In this document: positions 1 to 13,172 of the stretch, in pieces
Layout of the letters: each line of letters opens with the position of its first letter
How positions within the stretch are numbered: the stretch's first letter is position 1
NCBI GenBank assembly: GCA_027924585.1
Contig: BSBM01000179.1
Coordinates: 9,978,501 to 10,042,500, forward strand
Source of the DNA: Larix kaempferi
Taxonomy: Eukaryota; Streptophyta; Pinopsida; Pinales; Pinaceae
Direction: 5' to 3'
Length of the DNA: 64,000 nucleotides
The notes under the pieces: model-generated
The model's database searches: none
What the model saw: the letters and a program-made list of their open reading frames with translations, nothing else
Told to the model about the DNA's origin: nothing
Position numbers and translations under genes: made by a program

Positions 1-153
1 GTGCTGGTAGATCAGGGAGTTGTTGCTTCCTTCAAGTTGTAGCCTGTAAATCAAGGGGTTGGACCCTCCTTCTAGTTGGTGTTGGAGAAATTTGGAAGTT
101 TGTGCTTCCTATGAATGTAATATTTATAATATAAGAAATAATTCCATTTTTTT
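1..153 (+). repeat. LTR family A, copy 1, left piece (cut by window edge)
   Basis: This stretch is closely similar by eye to 59,465-59,605, inside the better preserved LTR-A copy 2. Both contain a 'tagttggtgttggagaaatt' block followed by 'aatatttataatataagaaa'. The LTR resumes at 1656 after a nested insertion. Its true 5' end lies outside the window. Confidence 0.7.
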
Positions 154-1655
154 TGTTAAATGTACAACATCAAGAAACATTCTCCAAACCATCTTGTGAA
201 ACCAAGATTGGTCCTCCCGTATAGAGGTGAACACTTTGGTTTCCTTCCATGTAAAGGTTATTCCTCATGTATAGAGGTAATTGATCAAAGTAATGATGTT
301 GTAAAGTCTTGTTGTAAAAGGATCGAAACTTGTGTGTAAATTCATGATTCTCATGTGAACCTTTAGTATAAAGGTATCCATGGGATGGCCCTCCCATATA
401 GAGGTGGACCTTCTGCATAAAGGTCATGCTTTACTTGTTAAAATCATTTAATGTTGTGTGATGTATTATTAACCATGATCACGAGATTGCTATTAAGTCT
501 CCTTTAGAGATTTATCACCTCTAAAGTGAATTACTTTACATATGATCATTTGGTCTAAAATAATATACGATGATCACAACATCTGATAATTATTCTTAGT
601 ATAATGTAATGTGATGGATAATTAAAGTTAGCACATATTGACCATGCAGTAAAAGATAACGACATAAAGATAAATGCATAGAGAAAAAGAGAATTCGAAT
701 TGATCAGGAGATGACTAAGTGAACTTGAATTGTCAAGATTCAGTTAAAGCCACAATGTATGCCTCAATTAACTAAAGAAATCATAGTGGTCACTACAAGT
801 AAATCAATCAGCATGATTCCAGTTAATAAGAGTTAACTAAGTGTTAAATAAGAAGGACTAGTTATCTAAAAGAGAACATCAAGGAGAACTCGAATTGATC
901 ACTACAATGATGTTATCAAGAAAGAATTAGTTAAAGAGATTTAACTAAGTGACAACAAAGAAGATCTAGTTAACTAAGTGTTATTGCATCACAACAATTA
1001 TGTTAAACTAAAAGGAAACACTTGAGTTGTGACACTTGCATGACAACACTTAAGTTAGCCACCTAATTAAGTGGGAAATATTTTAGTTAATAGGCAAGTT
1101 CATCCTAAGAGACCATTCAGTGAGATAAAGCAATGCATGAGAAGTGGGGCCCACTTTTTCATGCAAGATTGATACAATTAGTTTGAGGGAGAGTTCATCC
1201 TAAAGTTAGAAGAAGCCGATGCATGATAATATGTATAAATATGTTATACGAGATTGATGAATTCAATGTGAAGTGAATTCCCTTCTCCATTGAAGGCAAG
1301 GCGCTTCTCTTTGTGCAGTTATTGTTCTTGCTTGTTATTGATGTGTTGGCAAATTGGAAAACACATTTGATTGATCTCTCTTCTCTATTGCTTCCATATC
1401 TTCACCAAGAGTGTTTTGGTGATCTCTTATCTTCTGAAATCAATCTACTATGTTGTAAAAGAAAGCATTCTCTGTTATCCACTATATTATACTAAGAAGA
1501 ATTGATGGGGTTTTTTGTTCTCATAGTTTTGAGGATTTTCCCCAAGGTATATCTTGTGTTATGGATGTATGAATTCCATGTGATTGAATTGTCTCATTGT
1601 TTCAAGTTTCGACATCTAAAATAATTAAAGATCAAATCTCAACCAAATATTAACA
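154..1655 (+). mobile_element. Candidate solo LTR nested in LTR-A
   Basis: About 1.5 kb interrupts LTR-A exactly where copy 2 (58,028-59,799) is continuous. The insert starts TGTTAAATG and ends ATTAACA, so it has TG...CA ends with a short inverted repeat. A T-run flanks both sides (TTTTT on the left, TTTTC on the right), compatible with a 5 bp target duplication in a poor-complexity site. A TATA-like string (tataaatatg) lies near 1230. No protein domain is recognisable inside, and short repeated 'tatagaggt' motifs occur at 220-420. A solo LTR is the simplest reading; orientation is not established. Confidence 0.5.
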
Positions 1656-1843
1656 TTTTCTCCTGTTTGGGTTTCCACGTTAAATATTTGTATTCTGTTT
1701 GTTGCACCTGTGATATTGAATGACATTATTTATGATGAATGCATAATATGAGTGATGTTTATATTTGGTAAAAGTAAAAATTGTTCATAACTACGCATAA
1801 TACTGATTCAACCCCCCTCTCAGTATTAATAAGATTTCCAACA
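1656..1843 (+). repeat. LTR family A, copy 1, right end
   Basis: This matches 59,605-59,799 by eye (gtttgggtttccacgttaaa, then a poly-C stretch and ctcagtattaata) and ends TTCCAACA. With 1-153 it forms one LTR interrupted at 154-1655. It is followed directly by a primer-binding-like site, so it is the 5' LTR of a plus-strand element. Confidence 0.7.
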
Positions 1844-1844
1844 A

Positions 1845-1860
1845 TTAGTATTAGAGTGAG
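1845..1860 (+). other. Primer-binding site, initiator Met-tRNA type (decayed)
   Basis: The string TTAGTATTAGAGTGAG follows the LTR end by one base. It resembles the common plant retroelement primer site TTGGTATCAGAGC with a few transitions. This fixes the orientation of the element as plus. Confidence 0.6.
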
Positions 1861-1908
1861 TGCCTTCAGTGACAATTTAACAACTAGAAGATAGATCTTT
1901 GCGTAGAC

Positions 1909-3915
1909 ATGGGTGAATAGGAAAGATCTTCTCAAGGTGAAGCACCATGGTTATATCAAAATGGAAGCATGGAAAATCTCTCTATCACTGAAGCAAGATA
2001 TGCTATTTGTACTTAGAGAAAAACTATAGAATAGGTCAAAAGGCTTGCAACCAATATCATGCAAACTCTGAAAAAGAAAGAAGAATAGTAAAAAATGATG
2101 GCAGCATATTTTACTAGTCAATTGCAGGATATGGATAAAATCTGTCAAACTGAGAAACTTAAGACTGACACATCTGGAAGTGAACTTGAAAAATAACCTG
2201 CAGAAAATCAGAAGTTATCCAAAGAGATCATACTTTTGAAGAAAGTATTCGAAGATGCTAAAAAAGAAAGAGAAGAAAGAGTTTCTAAGTCAAATGAATA
2301 CATCTTGTCACTAAAAGATCAACTCCAAAAGTCCCAAAGACAAAGTGACGATGCCAACATGGTGATCAATGAAAAACAAATTCAAATTCGAGCAAGACAG
2401 TCCAAGATCATTTCTATGAAAAAGAAAAGCTCTGAGAATACAAAAATTATTGATGAAGAAAAGACTCGGTTACTAGAAAAATAACAATAGGTTGAAAGGA
2501 TACAAACACAACTAAGGACAAATGACAACTTTGCCAAAACTGAAGAAGTATTGAATGAGATCCTGAGAAAATATAGGTCACCATTTAACAAATCTGGTTT
2601 AGGTTACAAGGATTGAATCATCAAGAAAGAAGAGCCATCTCTCAAGGAATAAAATGAAGAATAAAATAAAAGGAAAAATTACCAGAATACTGTGAAACTA
2701 AAAGAGCTGTACTCACTTAGAACTATTGAATGTTGGAAGCGTAACATGGTTGGACATACTGGAAAGTTCTGTAAGAATATAGTCTATTACAAGCGCAATA
2801 AAATTGGTCACAAAGCTTCGAATTGTGGACATTCAAAGAAATTCAACAAATATTGGAAGATGAAGACAGGAAAGACAAATGAGGAATTTCAATCTGTTCT
2901 TTACAAAAGAAGGAATACTTCTGCAAATCAAGAAAAAGAACAATGTAGAATGATTTGGAGAAGGAAGTTTGCAGATAAAGGTAATAGCTTGATTCTATGT
3001 GAAGTTAGTAAATAAATGATTGAAAATATGACTCATGAAATTGTGGAGAACTTGGGAGACCAATCTATCTCCACTCAATACAAGATTAATCGACAAATAG
3101 ACGAACCTGTCACTAAAAGAAGAACAAAATTTTGCAGGATCAACTATCAAAATATGAATAACAGGTCAAGAACGCTATGTCCATTCAAGAATCATTTGAA
3201 AAAAAAGTGAGTGAAGAAGAAATGGATCTTGAGAAACAGTTAGACTACGCAGTACACAAAATCAGGAAGCTTGAAGAAGAGGGATCTGTATTGAAGATAT
3301 CACTGGAAGACTCCAAAGCAGAAAAATGCGCTGCTAACAACTCAAAAGGAGCAGATGAATAGAGAAATTTCTAACTTAGAAGAATAATTGGATGAGATGA
3401 AAAAAGAGGAACAGGCTCAAAGATACATCATGAATGATACTCCAGACTCCCCAAATCCAGGAAATGAAAAGACTTGTATTAAAGTAGAAATGGATAACAA
3501 ATTCAAAAACAATCAATCCTGGACAAGATATTGAATGATCAGAGATCACCAGTAGACAAATTAGGACATGTATATGATAGAACAATTGAGAAGATATACA
3601 ACAGCAACTACAGTTCAAATTAAATGAATCCATTTCAATCCAAGTATGATAGTTCCTTTGAAATGATTATAAATTTTCCTGTTACACTTATAGAAGAAGG
3701 TTCAATACATTGAAGTGCGTGAGGTGAAACTACAATGGACATATTGCAAAATACTGTCATACTATGAGAGTTGCGATGGCTTTGGACACAAGGCTCAATA
3801 TTGTAGAAGAACAATAAATCATCCAAAAAGAAATACTTTATATGACAGTGACTGCAAGATATGGACGAGAAGGAAAGTAGTCAGGAACAATATCAAAAAG
3901 GTTGTGTGCACATGA
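1909..3915 (+). pseudogene. Decayed retroelement gag-like region (coiled coil plus zinc knuckles)
   Basis: Several broken reading frames follow the primer site. Positions 2236-2484 encode a lysine/glutamate-rich coiled coil (for example LKDQLQKSQRQ). Positions 2692-3015 encode two decayed CCHC-type knuckles, seen as CWKRNMVGHTGKFC and then YKRNKIGHKASNC, in which the leading cysteines are partly lost. A second coiled-coil segment lies at 3177-3430 (LEKQLDYAVHKIRKLEEE), and another knuckle remnant (CDGFGHKAQYC) at 3767-3810. The many stops and frame changes rule out function. The order LTR, Met-tRNA primer site, coiled-coil Gag, zinc knuckles fits a plant Ty1/copia-like element. No protease, integrase or RT was found downstream. 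The apparent second coiled-coil/knuckle module may be an internal duplication. Confidence 0.55.
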
Positions 3916-4059
3916 AGAAGTGGGAAAATAAAGTCCCTCAAGCACGTACAATCAAAGCAATGACCCAAGTATGTCTCAAGCAGTAAGGGATTGCTACCCA
4001 TCTTGATAATCTCTAAAAGGATAAGTAAGATCCTTGAATTCAACATGCTATTCATTAGG

Positions 4060-6837
4060 AATTCAAGGAATGCATTAGTATCTAAGGTTTGGTGTATAAA
4101 GTCGCACTGATGTAAAGTTTAAAAGGAAATGCGCATATATCCGTAAATAAAAGTAACAATTACTGCCATAGTAAATTATTTGTGAAAATGTGTTGAAGTA
4201 AAATTGTCACACAAAGGATTCATACATGTGATTGTTCAAAGAAGGGTACAAATAAGTATTGCTAATGACAAACATAATTTCCACACAGATACAACATTCT
4301 TACATAATCAAAGTTTGTATTATATTCAAAAGTTGCCATTACAGGAAGCAAACATTACATAGCATTTATGTCGCAGAAAACAAAGTTGAAGAGCATCAAG
4401 AGAAAGTATGCTGCAATGGCCTAAGAACAATCGAATGTTGTGCTGAACAAAATTGAGAATTACAAAATCGATTTAGAGGAAACTCTGCGACATGAATAGT
4501 TGGTTGTTGAGATAAGAGAAGGTCAAGATCCAATGGAGTCTGCTTGATGAATTCAAAAGTATGCAGAAGTGGGAAAAGTTGCGAGGTCGAGGAAGACATG
4601 TTTGCACTACACTACTCCATCCGAATCAACTTCATCATATCAAGATTTTGTTTCCGTTGGTTCTCCAGGAATTCGATTCTCTTATTTAGACTTGACAATT
4701 CCTATGAATTAATTTAGTTAACTTGAAATTGTGAATACCAGTGCATGAAGTTGGAATCCTTCATTTGGTATTTCCAAATCCCCATATCTACTTTCATCCT
4801 TGCGAATTCATCATGCTGCGACTGAACCATTGAACGAAGACTACCAAATGAATTGTTAAATATTTGAAAGTAACAAGACATGGTGGATGAAGATGGGACA
4901 CTCAGAAGTTACGACACTCTACCTTCTCAAGGAATGAACTAGGATGAAGAACCATGCCATACTCATCCCATATATAAAGTTGGAAGGTGTTTCCCCACAT
5001 GCATGAAAATAAATTGAAGAGATGTTGAAGTTAATTGCATTCATGACCGTACGATTCAAAGCTGACTTGGGAGACATCAAAATTTATTGCATGAATTAAT
5101 AAGATCAGACAAGAGGAAAAAATGAAGAAATCCAACTCATTATTCTTTGTAATCGAAATGATGTCATCTAAAAGCTCAAGTACAACAACAACACGTCATA
5201 TTTTTCGCACGAGTTATTAGTCACATCAACTTGTTTCCAAGATGGTTGGCGGAAGGAAATATGCGCGATATTAAGAAAGAGTTTTTTAGATGTCGTGGTA
5301 ATATGTGGAAATTCAAGAAAAGATGTATGCCATTAATATCAATATTAAGAAGATGTGATGAAGACTTGTCACATCGTAGTAGATGAAAAAATAAATAAAA
5401 AATGAATGCTAGAAGAAGTCGTCATGAGAGATAATGCAAAACCGTAATCACAAGGAACTTGCAATTGCACAAGGAGAGAACTATGTTGCAACAGGAATAT
5501 GAAAAAAGAAGCATGAGAGAGTGATATGTGACAAGAACACAAAATCAAGATAAAAGGAAGTTGTAAATTGTACAGGGGGAGCATATTCGAGAGATCTACA
5601 GAGATAATGTTAGATGTACAAGTTGCAAGGAGACTGAGCTTTTCGCACAAGCAACAACAAAAAGTAAGAGAATGAAGCACAAATCCAGGAAATCAATCAA
5701 AGTAATAAATTGAATGAAGGCCAACAAAAAGCCTAGGAGAAAAGAACTTGAAGTTGTGCATAGAAAGCACATCTTTTCCATTGATTTCAAAGGGGGAGAA
5801 ATATCATGAAGCATGCATTAGTGACACCGAGAAATATCATGAAGCATGTATTAGTAACACTAAACTGCAGCAAAAAAGTACTGATAGAATATTGTGCAGA
5901 AGAACAAAGGTTTAAACTAGCAAGAAAACAGGAGGAGTACACATAGGGGGTGATGCAGGAGCATCAATGCTGAGTCAACAATGTGATTACATGTTCACAT
6001 GTTGTGGCTAGCAAGAGGACCAACTGCCCTGAAATGGGGGAAAGTCCGCTATTAAGTATTTTGAATAATTACCAATATGTAACCGAATAGTATGTTGTCA
6101 GTTTTTGAGAAGGTAGAGCATAGTGGCGAGTTGATACTCCATGCGTGGAGATCAAGCCAGTTATCCAGTTATTTGAATGATGATAACGACTCCTTCAGTG
6201 ATGGGGAGAGTCTGTTAGTGAGTTTGTTTTTTTGTTCGGCCATTCTGTTTTGGGGAGCCGAATGGATAAAAAGGGGAGAGCTGAATGAGAAGAGGGGGGT
6301 CGTTTTGGTTGGGATGTAAATTTTCTAGCTATTTGTTACTGCAATTAGAAGTTCTGTGTATTCGATTGGGTTACTGTACATCTTGAATGAAGAATGATTT
6401 GAGATTTTGTCAGGTAGAGTTGTGTGCAATTGTTGGCTTGATTTCTGTGTGAATGAGTCTCTGTTTCGTATCTATGTGATTTTAATGTGCAGTTAAGCAA
6501 CCCAAATTGTTTGCAGACTGACCACCGTAAGTATCTTAATTATATTTCTTGTTTGTATTTAGTTTCCCTTAGAGATGAACAAAGAATCGAGCTGGATTGA
6601 TTGATTCTCTGATCAATCAACAAAGAAGATCATGAGTTGCAATTGATTCAGATTGGAAAACGTTGGACAGCTCAGATCAAAGCCGAAAGACAATTATCGA
6701 CGATGGGGAAAGAATCGATCAAGTTAATGTGCATCGGAGTTAGCGTCTCCGCAAGCCAAAGCACGGTGTTCTGCACTGATCAAAGATCGATGGATGGGAT
6801 TCCATCCGCAAAAGATCGATGTTTGCATAGCATTCTG
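4060..6837. other. Unassigned, probably retroelement debris
   Basis: No convincing protein domain on either strand. Purine-rich tracts occur near 5788 (aaagggggagaaa) and 5945 (acatagggggtgatg). The second is followed by TG-starting sequence with a TATA-like 'ggataaaaagggg' at 6264-6276, so an LTR may begin near 5951, but I found no second copy or end. The 75-residue open stretch at 6092-6319 has no recognisable domain. Confidence 0.3.
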
Positions 6838-7541
6838 CACTCTAGCGGATTTGAACCCAAAATCCGATGACCTCCGACGAAAAGGACTTTGTCGTCTGAT
6901 TTCACCTTCAAATTTACAAAATTTGATGAGTTTTTTAAAAATAATACAAGGTTACGTCGGATATCCGACGACATTCCGATGAATATTGACCATTTCCAAA
7001 GGATATCCGGCTTAATATTGCCCTAGTATGGCAACACATACAACCTATGGCCAGGAAGTAGGTTATCCAATGGTCAACACTTAATTTAAAGTTAGATATC
7101 TTAGATGTGGATGTCGGATCACCAACGATTGTTCAATGCACAAATTCCCACCATCCGACGTTCTTAGCCGTCGGTGGTATGGCAGAAACATCGGGTGCTT
7201 TAGCCCGTTGAAGTCCGATAACCGACGACATCAGAACAAAAATGCATGCCATCTGATGTTCTTAGCCGTCGGTGGTATGGAAGGAATGTCAGATATTTCC
7301 CTCGTATGGCGAATATCCGACATCTATTCCATTCGTCAGAAATCCGACGATATGGAATATTATAAAACCTAAAAATTCGGAAACATTCCGACATGTTTTC
7401 TATATAAGCACGCAAGGGATTGCAGACTGTTTTTAGCGGACTCTTTTTCATTATTTCTCTTGTTTTTGTGATTAAAGCGAGCGAAGTGTGGAGCTTGATT
7501 TTCGAAGATCGATAATCTTCATTCAAGCTCTTTACAAGAAA
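6838..7541 (+). repeat. CACTA 5' subterminal repeat array and 5' leader
   Basis: The region begins near CACTCTAGCGG and contains many short 'tccgacg' and 'cgtcgga' words in both orientations. A roughly 98 bp unit occurs twice (centred near 7165 and 7262), each with the palindrome-rich core 'gttcttagccgtcggtggta'. Such arrays bind the element-encoded protein in En/Spm-type transposons. Positions 7380-7541 hold a probable leader before the transposase start codon. Confidence 0.7.
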
Positions 7542-10500
7542 ATGTCAACTAGCAATATTCTTGATCCAGAGGAACAAAATCGACAATTGCTTGCTAGATT
7601 GTGGGAAGGAGTTGAAAGAAAGGGTGATGAGAAATTGTATTGTGCATGTAGTCAATGCAGGGGCTTTAAGAGGAGAAGAATTTTGATCACAATAGCCAGA
7701 AAACATTGTAGGGAACATGGAAATGCTGAGGGGGGACATGAATATCATCCATTTGTAAGTTTTGCATTATATATGTTTTTATTTTGATTGCTTTTGTAAA
7801 TGTATGTATTATTTTAATATTTCTTATATTAACTTTTATCTATTTATGGTTTCAATAGATTGGGACTAGAATGGACAATAAACGTTATTTTAATATTTAA
7901 TATTTATTATATTATATTATTTTTTTCTTGTGTGCATGTTGAATCTAGGGTATAGTAGAATAACTCATTTATTTGTTCGTTAGTGAGAGTAACCCACTCA
8001 CCGGGGAAAGCACTTAGCTCTCTAGATTTGTGTCACTTTCCATGATAATAGAAATAACGACTATATAGGCATGTTGTTTCTCTTCTATTTTCTGTATAGA
8101 AACCATGGCATCGTTTATCTTACCTTAGTTTACAGTATGGGAAATTTTGAGTTACATTTGAGTAGCTTTGCTCAATAATTGGGTCAATTTTTATGTTTCT
8201 TGGAAATTTTGGATGCACCTATTTGACCAACAGGCTAATTTTTTACTTTTGTTCCAAAATCATTGATGTTATTACATTTTGTGTTTGAAATTTTTACATT
8301 TTGCGTTTGAATTTCTTATATTGACTTTTATCCATTGATGGTTTCATGTAATTATAAAGGAAAGACATCCTACTGCATTTCGTCTGGAGGAAGTGCTTTC
8401 ATAACAAGTACCGGAGGAACATGGAGCTATGAATATTAATGGAGAACAAGTTAATGACCATATTGAAGAATATGATCATACTGATAACATAGTTGAAGAT
8501 GATGTTACAAATACTTTGATCCATTATTCATTTAATGTTAGAATGGATGAGGATGATGATGATCGTTTTGATGATATTCATGATATACCTCTTCTTGAGA
8601 AGGCATATGAACCACTTTATGAGGGCTCCGAGACAAATATTCTCTCTGCTATATTGTTGATAATGAACTTGAAGGTTATGAATGGTCTTTCAAACATATC
8701 AGTCACACGGATGTTAATGTATGTAATACATTCGATCACATAATATATATGATTGTCTAATAATTTTTTTGTTAATTCATAAGTCAATTTAATACGGAAT
8801 ATGAAATGTGTTTCATTAATATTATTTCTATATTATATTAACTAGTAGATTTTTATTTTAATTTGTTGTAGCATGATAGGTGAATATTTGTTACCACCTT
8901 CAAATATTTTACCTCGCACATATCGAGATCTATCTTCCATCATGAAAGAAATTGGAATGCAGTATGAAGAAATTCATGCATGCCCCGATGACCATTTTCT
9001 ATATTGTAATCAGCATGAATTTGCAACAGAATGTCCTGAATGTCATATCAGTAGATATCAAACAGATCAAGTAACAAAAAAGGTTCCTCACAAAGTTCTA
9101 CGTTATATTCCCATTATTCCACGTTTGCAACGAATGTTCAGGTGCAAAAACATAGCACAGTTTATAGATTACCATGCACGGAACAGAAGTCAAGATGACA
9201 TTATTCGGATGCCTGCAGATGGGTCTACATTTAGAGATATGGAGGAAAAATGGCCTCACTTTAAAGAAGAACCTCGTAATCTTAGGATTTCTTTGGCAGC
9301 AGATGGTGTCAATCCATTTGCAGAGATGAGATCCGTTTACTCCGTGTGGCCTATTTTTGTTATCAACAATAACATTCCTCCATGGTTGACAATAAAGAGG
9401 GAGCACATAATGTTGTCGATGATTGTTCCGGGTATATTGTGTCTACATTTTTTTTTTTAATGTAGTGGTATCTCATTTATCGTATTTTGTCGCATAATGT
9501 CATATATATATTTAATGTTTTTCTATTGTGCAATATGGTTTATATATCTAAATGGTACGTATCATAATTATATTTTTTATATGTTCAAATCAATCAGGTA
9601 AGTACCAAGTCAAAGATATGAATGTATATATCGAACCTCTTATTGACGAGCTACTAAAGTTATGAAATAGCATCACTATGTATGACGTATCTATACCAAT
9701 ATGACAAAGGAAATTTCAATTCCATGCAATGCTTGTATGGACAATACATGATGCCCCAGGGTTAACCCATTTTTGTGGTATGTAATTATAAGTTCCACTT
9801 TATTTGCATTTAATTTTATGAACAAGCTAGTTAATATACTACGCACACATGTTTTTCTAAATAATCAAGTCATTTTGTATAGAATTATAACTGATCACAT
9901 AGATATTCCATCTCTTTGAGTAGGTCTTCAGGAAAAAGGGGAAATTTGCATGTCCATCTTGTGGTCCTAAGATCAAATCTCGTCGTTCAAAAATATTAGG
10001 AAAGGAGGTGTTTGATGAGTATAGGCACTTCCTCTTTAAGAATCATAGGTGTCGAACTACCGAAAAACATTTGTTCAATGGAAAGCAAGAGACTACATTT
10101 AAACCACAGAGAATGACACCTCACCTATGGAAGTTTCAATATAGTAGAAATCATCAAGGTACATATGAATCATCGTATTTGAAATGTTATATTGTTTTTT
10201 TTTTATTGTGTGTTATTTACCATAATTGACATTGATTTATGTAATTTCATGATTGTCGTTCATGTGATCATGAAGGCATTAATGGGATTCCATGAGGAAT
10301 GAAAAGTTATCCTAGACAATTTAGTAGGTTTCCCTACCATGAGCATCTACAAATTGCTCATCTATTTGATACAATGCATATCGGAAAGAAATTAAGAATG
10401 TGGCTGAAACATTATAGCGAATATTGGATGGAAGGAGTGATAGAAAATTGTCAAAATTTGCAAAGACATTCAAGATAGCAACCATGCAATGAAAGACGTC

Positions 10501-12713
10501 ATTCAATTTCATAGCAATGGAGAGAAAATTAATATAAACGCACTTCCATGGATGTTAACGGACCAGCAAAGTAATTTTGTAAAAGAAGTCATTCGAAAAA
10601 TTAAATTTCCCACCGGATTTTGTGCGAACATGAAGAATATCATAACAAAGAAAGGTGATTTCGTGAGGGTGAAAACACATGATTGGCATGTCTTCATGAA
10701 GGTAATTATTATGGTATGCATTTAATTTTTATTTTTTTTCCTATTCCAGTGAATATGGTTGGTATTTTTGTTTGTCTACTCGTTGTTGAAAAAATGAAAT
10801 GATTTGTATATTATTGTTACAGTATGTTCTACCTCTCTCTATCCCAGACAAATTCGATAACAATGTCAAGCAAATAATATATAGTCTCGGAAAATACATG
10901 AGGTAAGTGGTGATTTTTTCCATGCGCTTACTAGTGTTTGTTTAATTCAACATAGAACTTATATTTGATTTTCATTCTCTAATTCATGTTACGTAATATA
11001 ATGTTTTTTTCCTTTAATCTCTTGATTGGGTTGAAATGTCATTTGTAGATGGTTGTCATCTAAAGAATTCCATAAAGAAGACATAGAGTATTGGAGGAGA
11101 GAAATTCCTCGTCTCATGTGTGAAATGAAGAAGCATCTACCTTCTGCATTTTTCAATGCACAGGAACACTACCTCATACACCAAGTTGAGGAGATTGAAC
11201 TGTGTGGACCTGCGCACTCAAGGTCCATGTGGATGGTTGAGAGGCACTTGAAATTTATGAAGGGTTTGGTCAGGAAACAAGCATATGCCGAGGGTTCTAT
11301 GAAGGAGGGATATATGGTATACCAAAACATGTTGTATATTAGTGAATATCTTCCTATATTAGCATCAAAGCTCAATTTATGTCGCAATTGTGATCCAGAC
11401 TCCAATAAATATTTTGAAGGGGAGTACCCGAAGGGGAAAGGTAGACCGAGGAAGATGAAAGGTAATATAACACATTTGACTGTTGATTTTTATGTATATA
11501 TATCATACATATTCTATTTTTATATTCAATATTTTGCATCAATTTAGAGTGTAATAATATACTTTCCTTAAGTGACTATACATTTGTATTGAATTTTAAT
11601 TTTACTGTCATCAAACAGTTAGTCGAGAGTGGGATGCAATTCATTTATACATCACAAACAATCTTGACTGGATGAAGGTATGGATTGAACGATGTGAACA
11701 ATCTGGTCATGGAATATCATGGGAAGGTGTGGCTTCATTGGTTAAAGCTGCACATCGCAATGGAGATACCAATCTAACACAAAGGGAAATAGATTTAGCA
11801 ATAGGTTTAAAAGATAAACAGGTAAGCATATTAATCAACCACACTATTTATTTTTTCTGTAAAAAATATTGTCGTTGTACACGTTGATTTTTTTCCCCTG
11901 TTATATGGCATTATAAACATGCACTAGTTAATCATAAATATTGGATCATTATGTAATCTTTTCCTGTATGGCTTGTTGTAGGTAAAACACCATAAGGCTA
12001 TGTGGTGAAATGACTGTAGATATCGCATCAAAAAGTTGGATGACATGAAGAAAACATCAGAGTGTGGGATATCTGCAGTCTTTGAGGTGACCAATGTCTC
12101 TTCTAGAAGTGACAGACATCCAGAACTCTCTGAAAATCGATACTATGGGTATCTCGAAGACATTCTTCAGTGTGACTTTAACTCCTTCAAGGTATTTATG
12201 TTCGTTGTCAAATGGTACAGGTGTCGATTGAATCCACGTGATCCCAATAAAACAATTATTGAACATGATATTGGATTTACCATGGTAAATACAAGGTTGT
12301 TTGAGCCAGGAATAGAGCCCTATGTTCTTCCAACCCAATGTGAACAGGTATTTTACTCTGAGGTTCCAGGTAGAGAAGATTGGTCATTTGCTGTGAGACA
12401 CGATCCAAGGAGAAGGCCGGTAAAGTATAACGTAGATGAAGGTAATGAAGAAGTTATCGAAGAAGAAGACGTCATTGAAGATGATCATTGTCAACATGAG
12501 TTAGATGATCATGTTCCAGAAGAAGATGTCGAAGAATTTCTGGAATGAGATGATGTATCAGACAATGTCCATGAATATGATATCGACGATGACATGATGA
12601 TCGTAACTGACATCGATGATGATGATGATATGTGCAATCCTTACAATGTTGAATCTGGATCATCGGATGATACAGATGATGACTCAGATGGAGAAGATGA
12701 TGAAGTCCATTGA
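7542..12713 (+). pseudogene. CACTA TNP2-type transposase (multi-exon, decayed)
   Basis: The gene encodes the cut-and-paste transposase of a CACTA element. Exon 1 (ATG at 7542, donor at 7755) is a transposase-associated domain with YCACSQCRG. A second coding piece lies about 8358-8700. Exon 8872-9431 carries the TNP2 core, including a zinc-like CPECHISRYQ and LAADGVNPF, whose Asp fits the first catalytic acid. Further TNP2 pieces are at about 9600-9778, 9925-10,158 (CPSCGPKIKSRRSK) and 10,275-10,700. DUF4218 lies at 11,050-11,460 (HQVEEIELCGP, MWMVERHLKFMKG) and DUF4216 at 11,981-12,548 (WYRCRLNPRDPN), with an acidic tail to 12,713. Most introns show GT...AG borders. In-frame stops near 9661, in 'tggtga' near 12,003, and at 12,546-12,548 indicate decay. 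The domain order is complete and normal for the family. Confidence 0.85.
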
Positions 12714-12918
12714 AGTGTACAATGTATGCAGTAATATATCTACTCTATATATTTTGAATATTTAATATTGCGATAGAAATATTGAATTTTTTTGCTGGTA
12801 CTATAATAAATTAACTATTTCTTAGTGTTTTTTCCATTTTCCTATATGTTATAATTAGAAACATTGCTTGTTATATAGTATGATAGAAAAGACATTTAAT
12901 TTTTTTGTACATAGATAT

Positions 12919-13045
12919 TTTTGTCGGGTTATGGGGAATTGAGAGTGATGTAGGGGGGGGGAGGGGCCATGAGAGCTTCCACATTCACGTGGTTGGCCCT
13001 GTTTAGTAGAGAATATTAAATGATTCTCGAAACAGAGAGAAACTC
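12919..13045 (+). repeat. Block shared with 53,937-54,054 (post-gene block)
   Basis: About 120 bp, running 'atggggaattgagagtgatg', a G-run, 'agagcttccac', 'tggttggccctgtt' and 'agagaatattaaat'. It is nearly the same as the block after the Transposase_24 gene. It contains two potential hairpins: GGGCCA...TGGCCC enclosing CCAC...GTGG, and GAGAAT...ATTCTC. Its role is unknown. Confidence 0.7.
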
Positions 13046-13049
13046 ATAA

Positions 13050-13172
13050 GTAAGGAAATGCACAATTATCATGCTAACCCAAATGGTGTGCTTGATCATG
13101 ACCATCATCTTCACAATGCTCTTCATTGTTGTATGATATCCAACGCAACTACCTAGAAAGACCAATGACGTT
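13050..13172. other. Short segment similar to 22,150-22,215
   Basis: The words 'atatccaacgcaact', 'agaaagaccaat' and 'gacgttt' resemble 'atatccaatgcagat', 'agaaagaacaat' and 'gcgttt' at 22,168-22,210. There, too, they follow an imperfect catcatc-rich stretch. It is probably another dispersed CACTA-associated piece. Confidence 0.4.
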
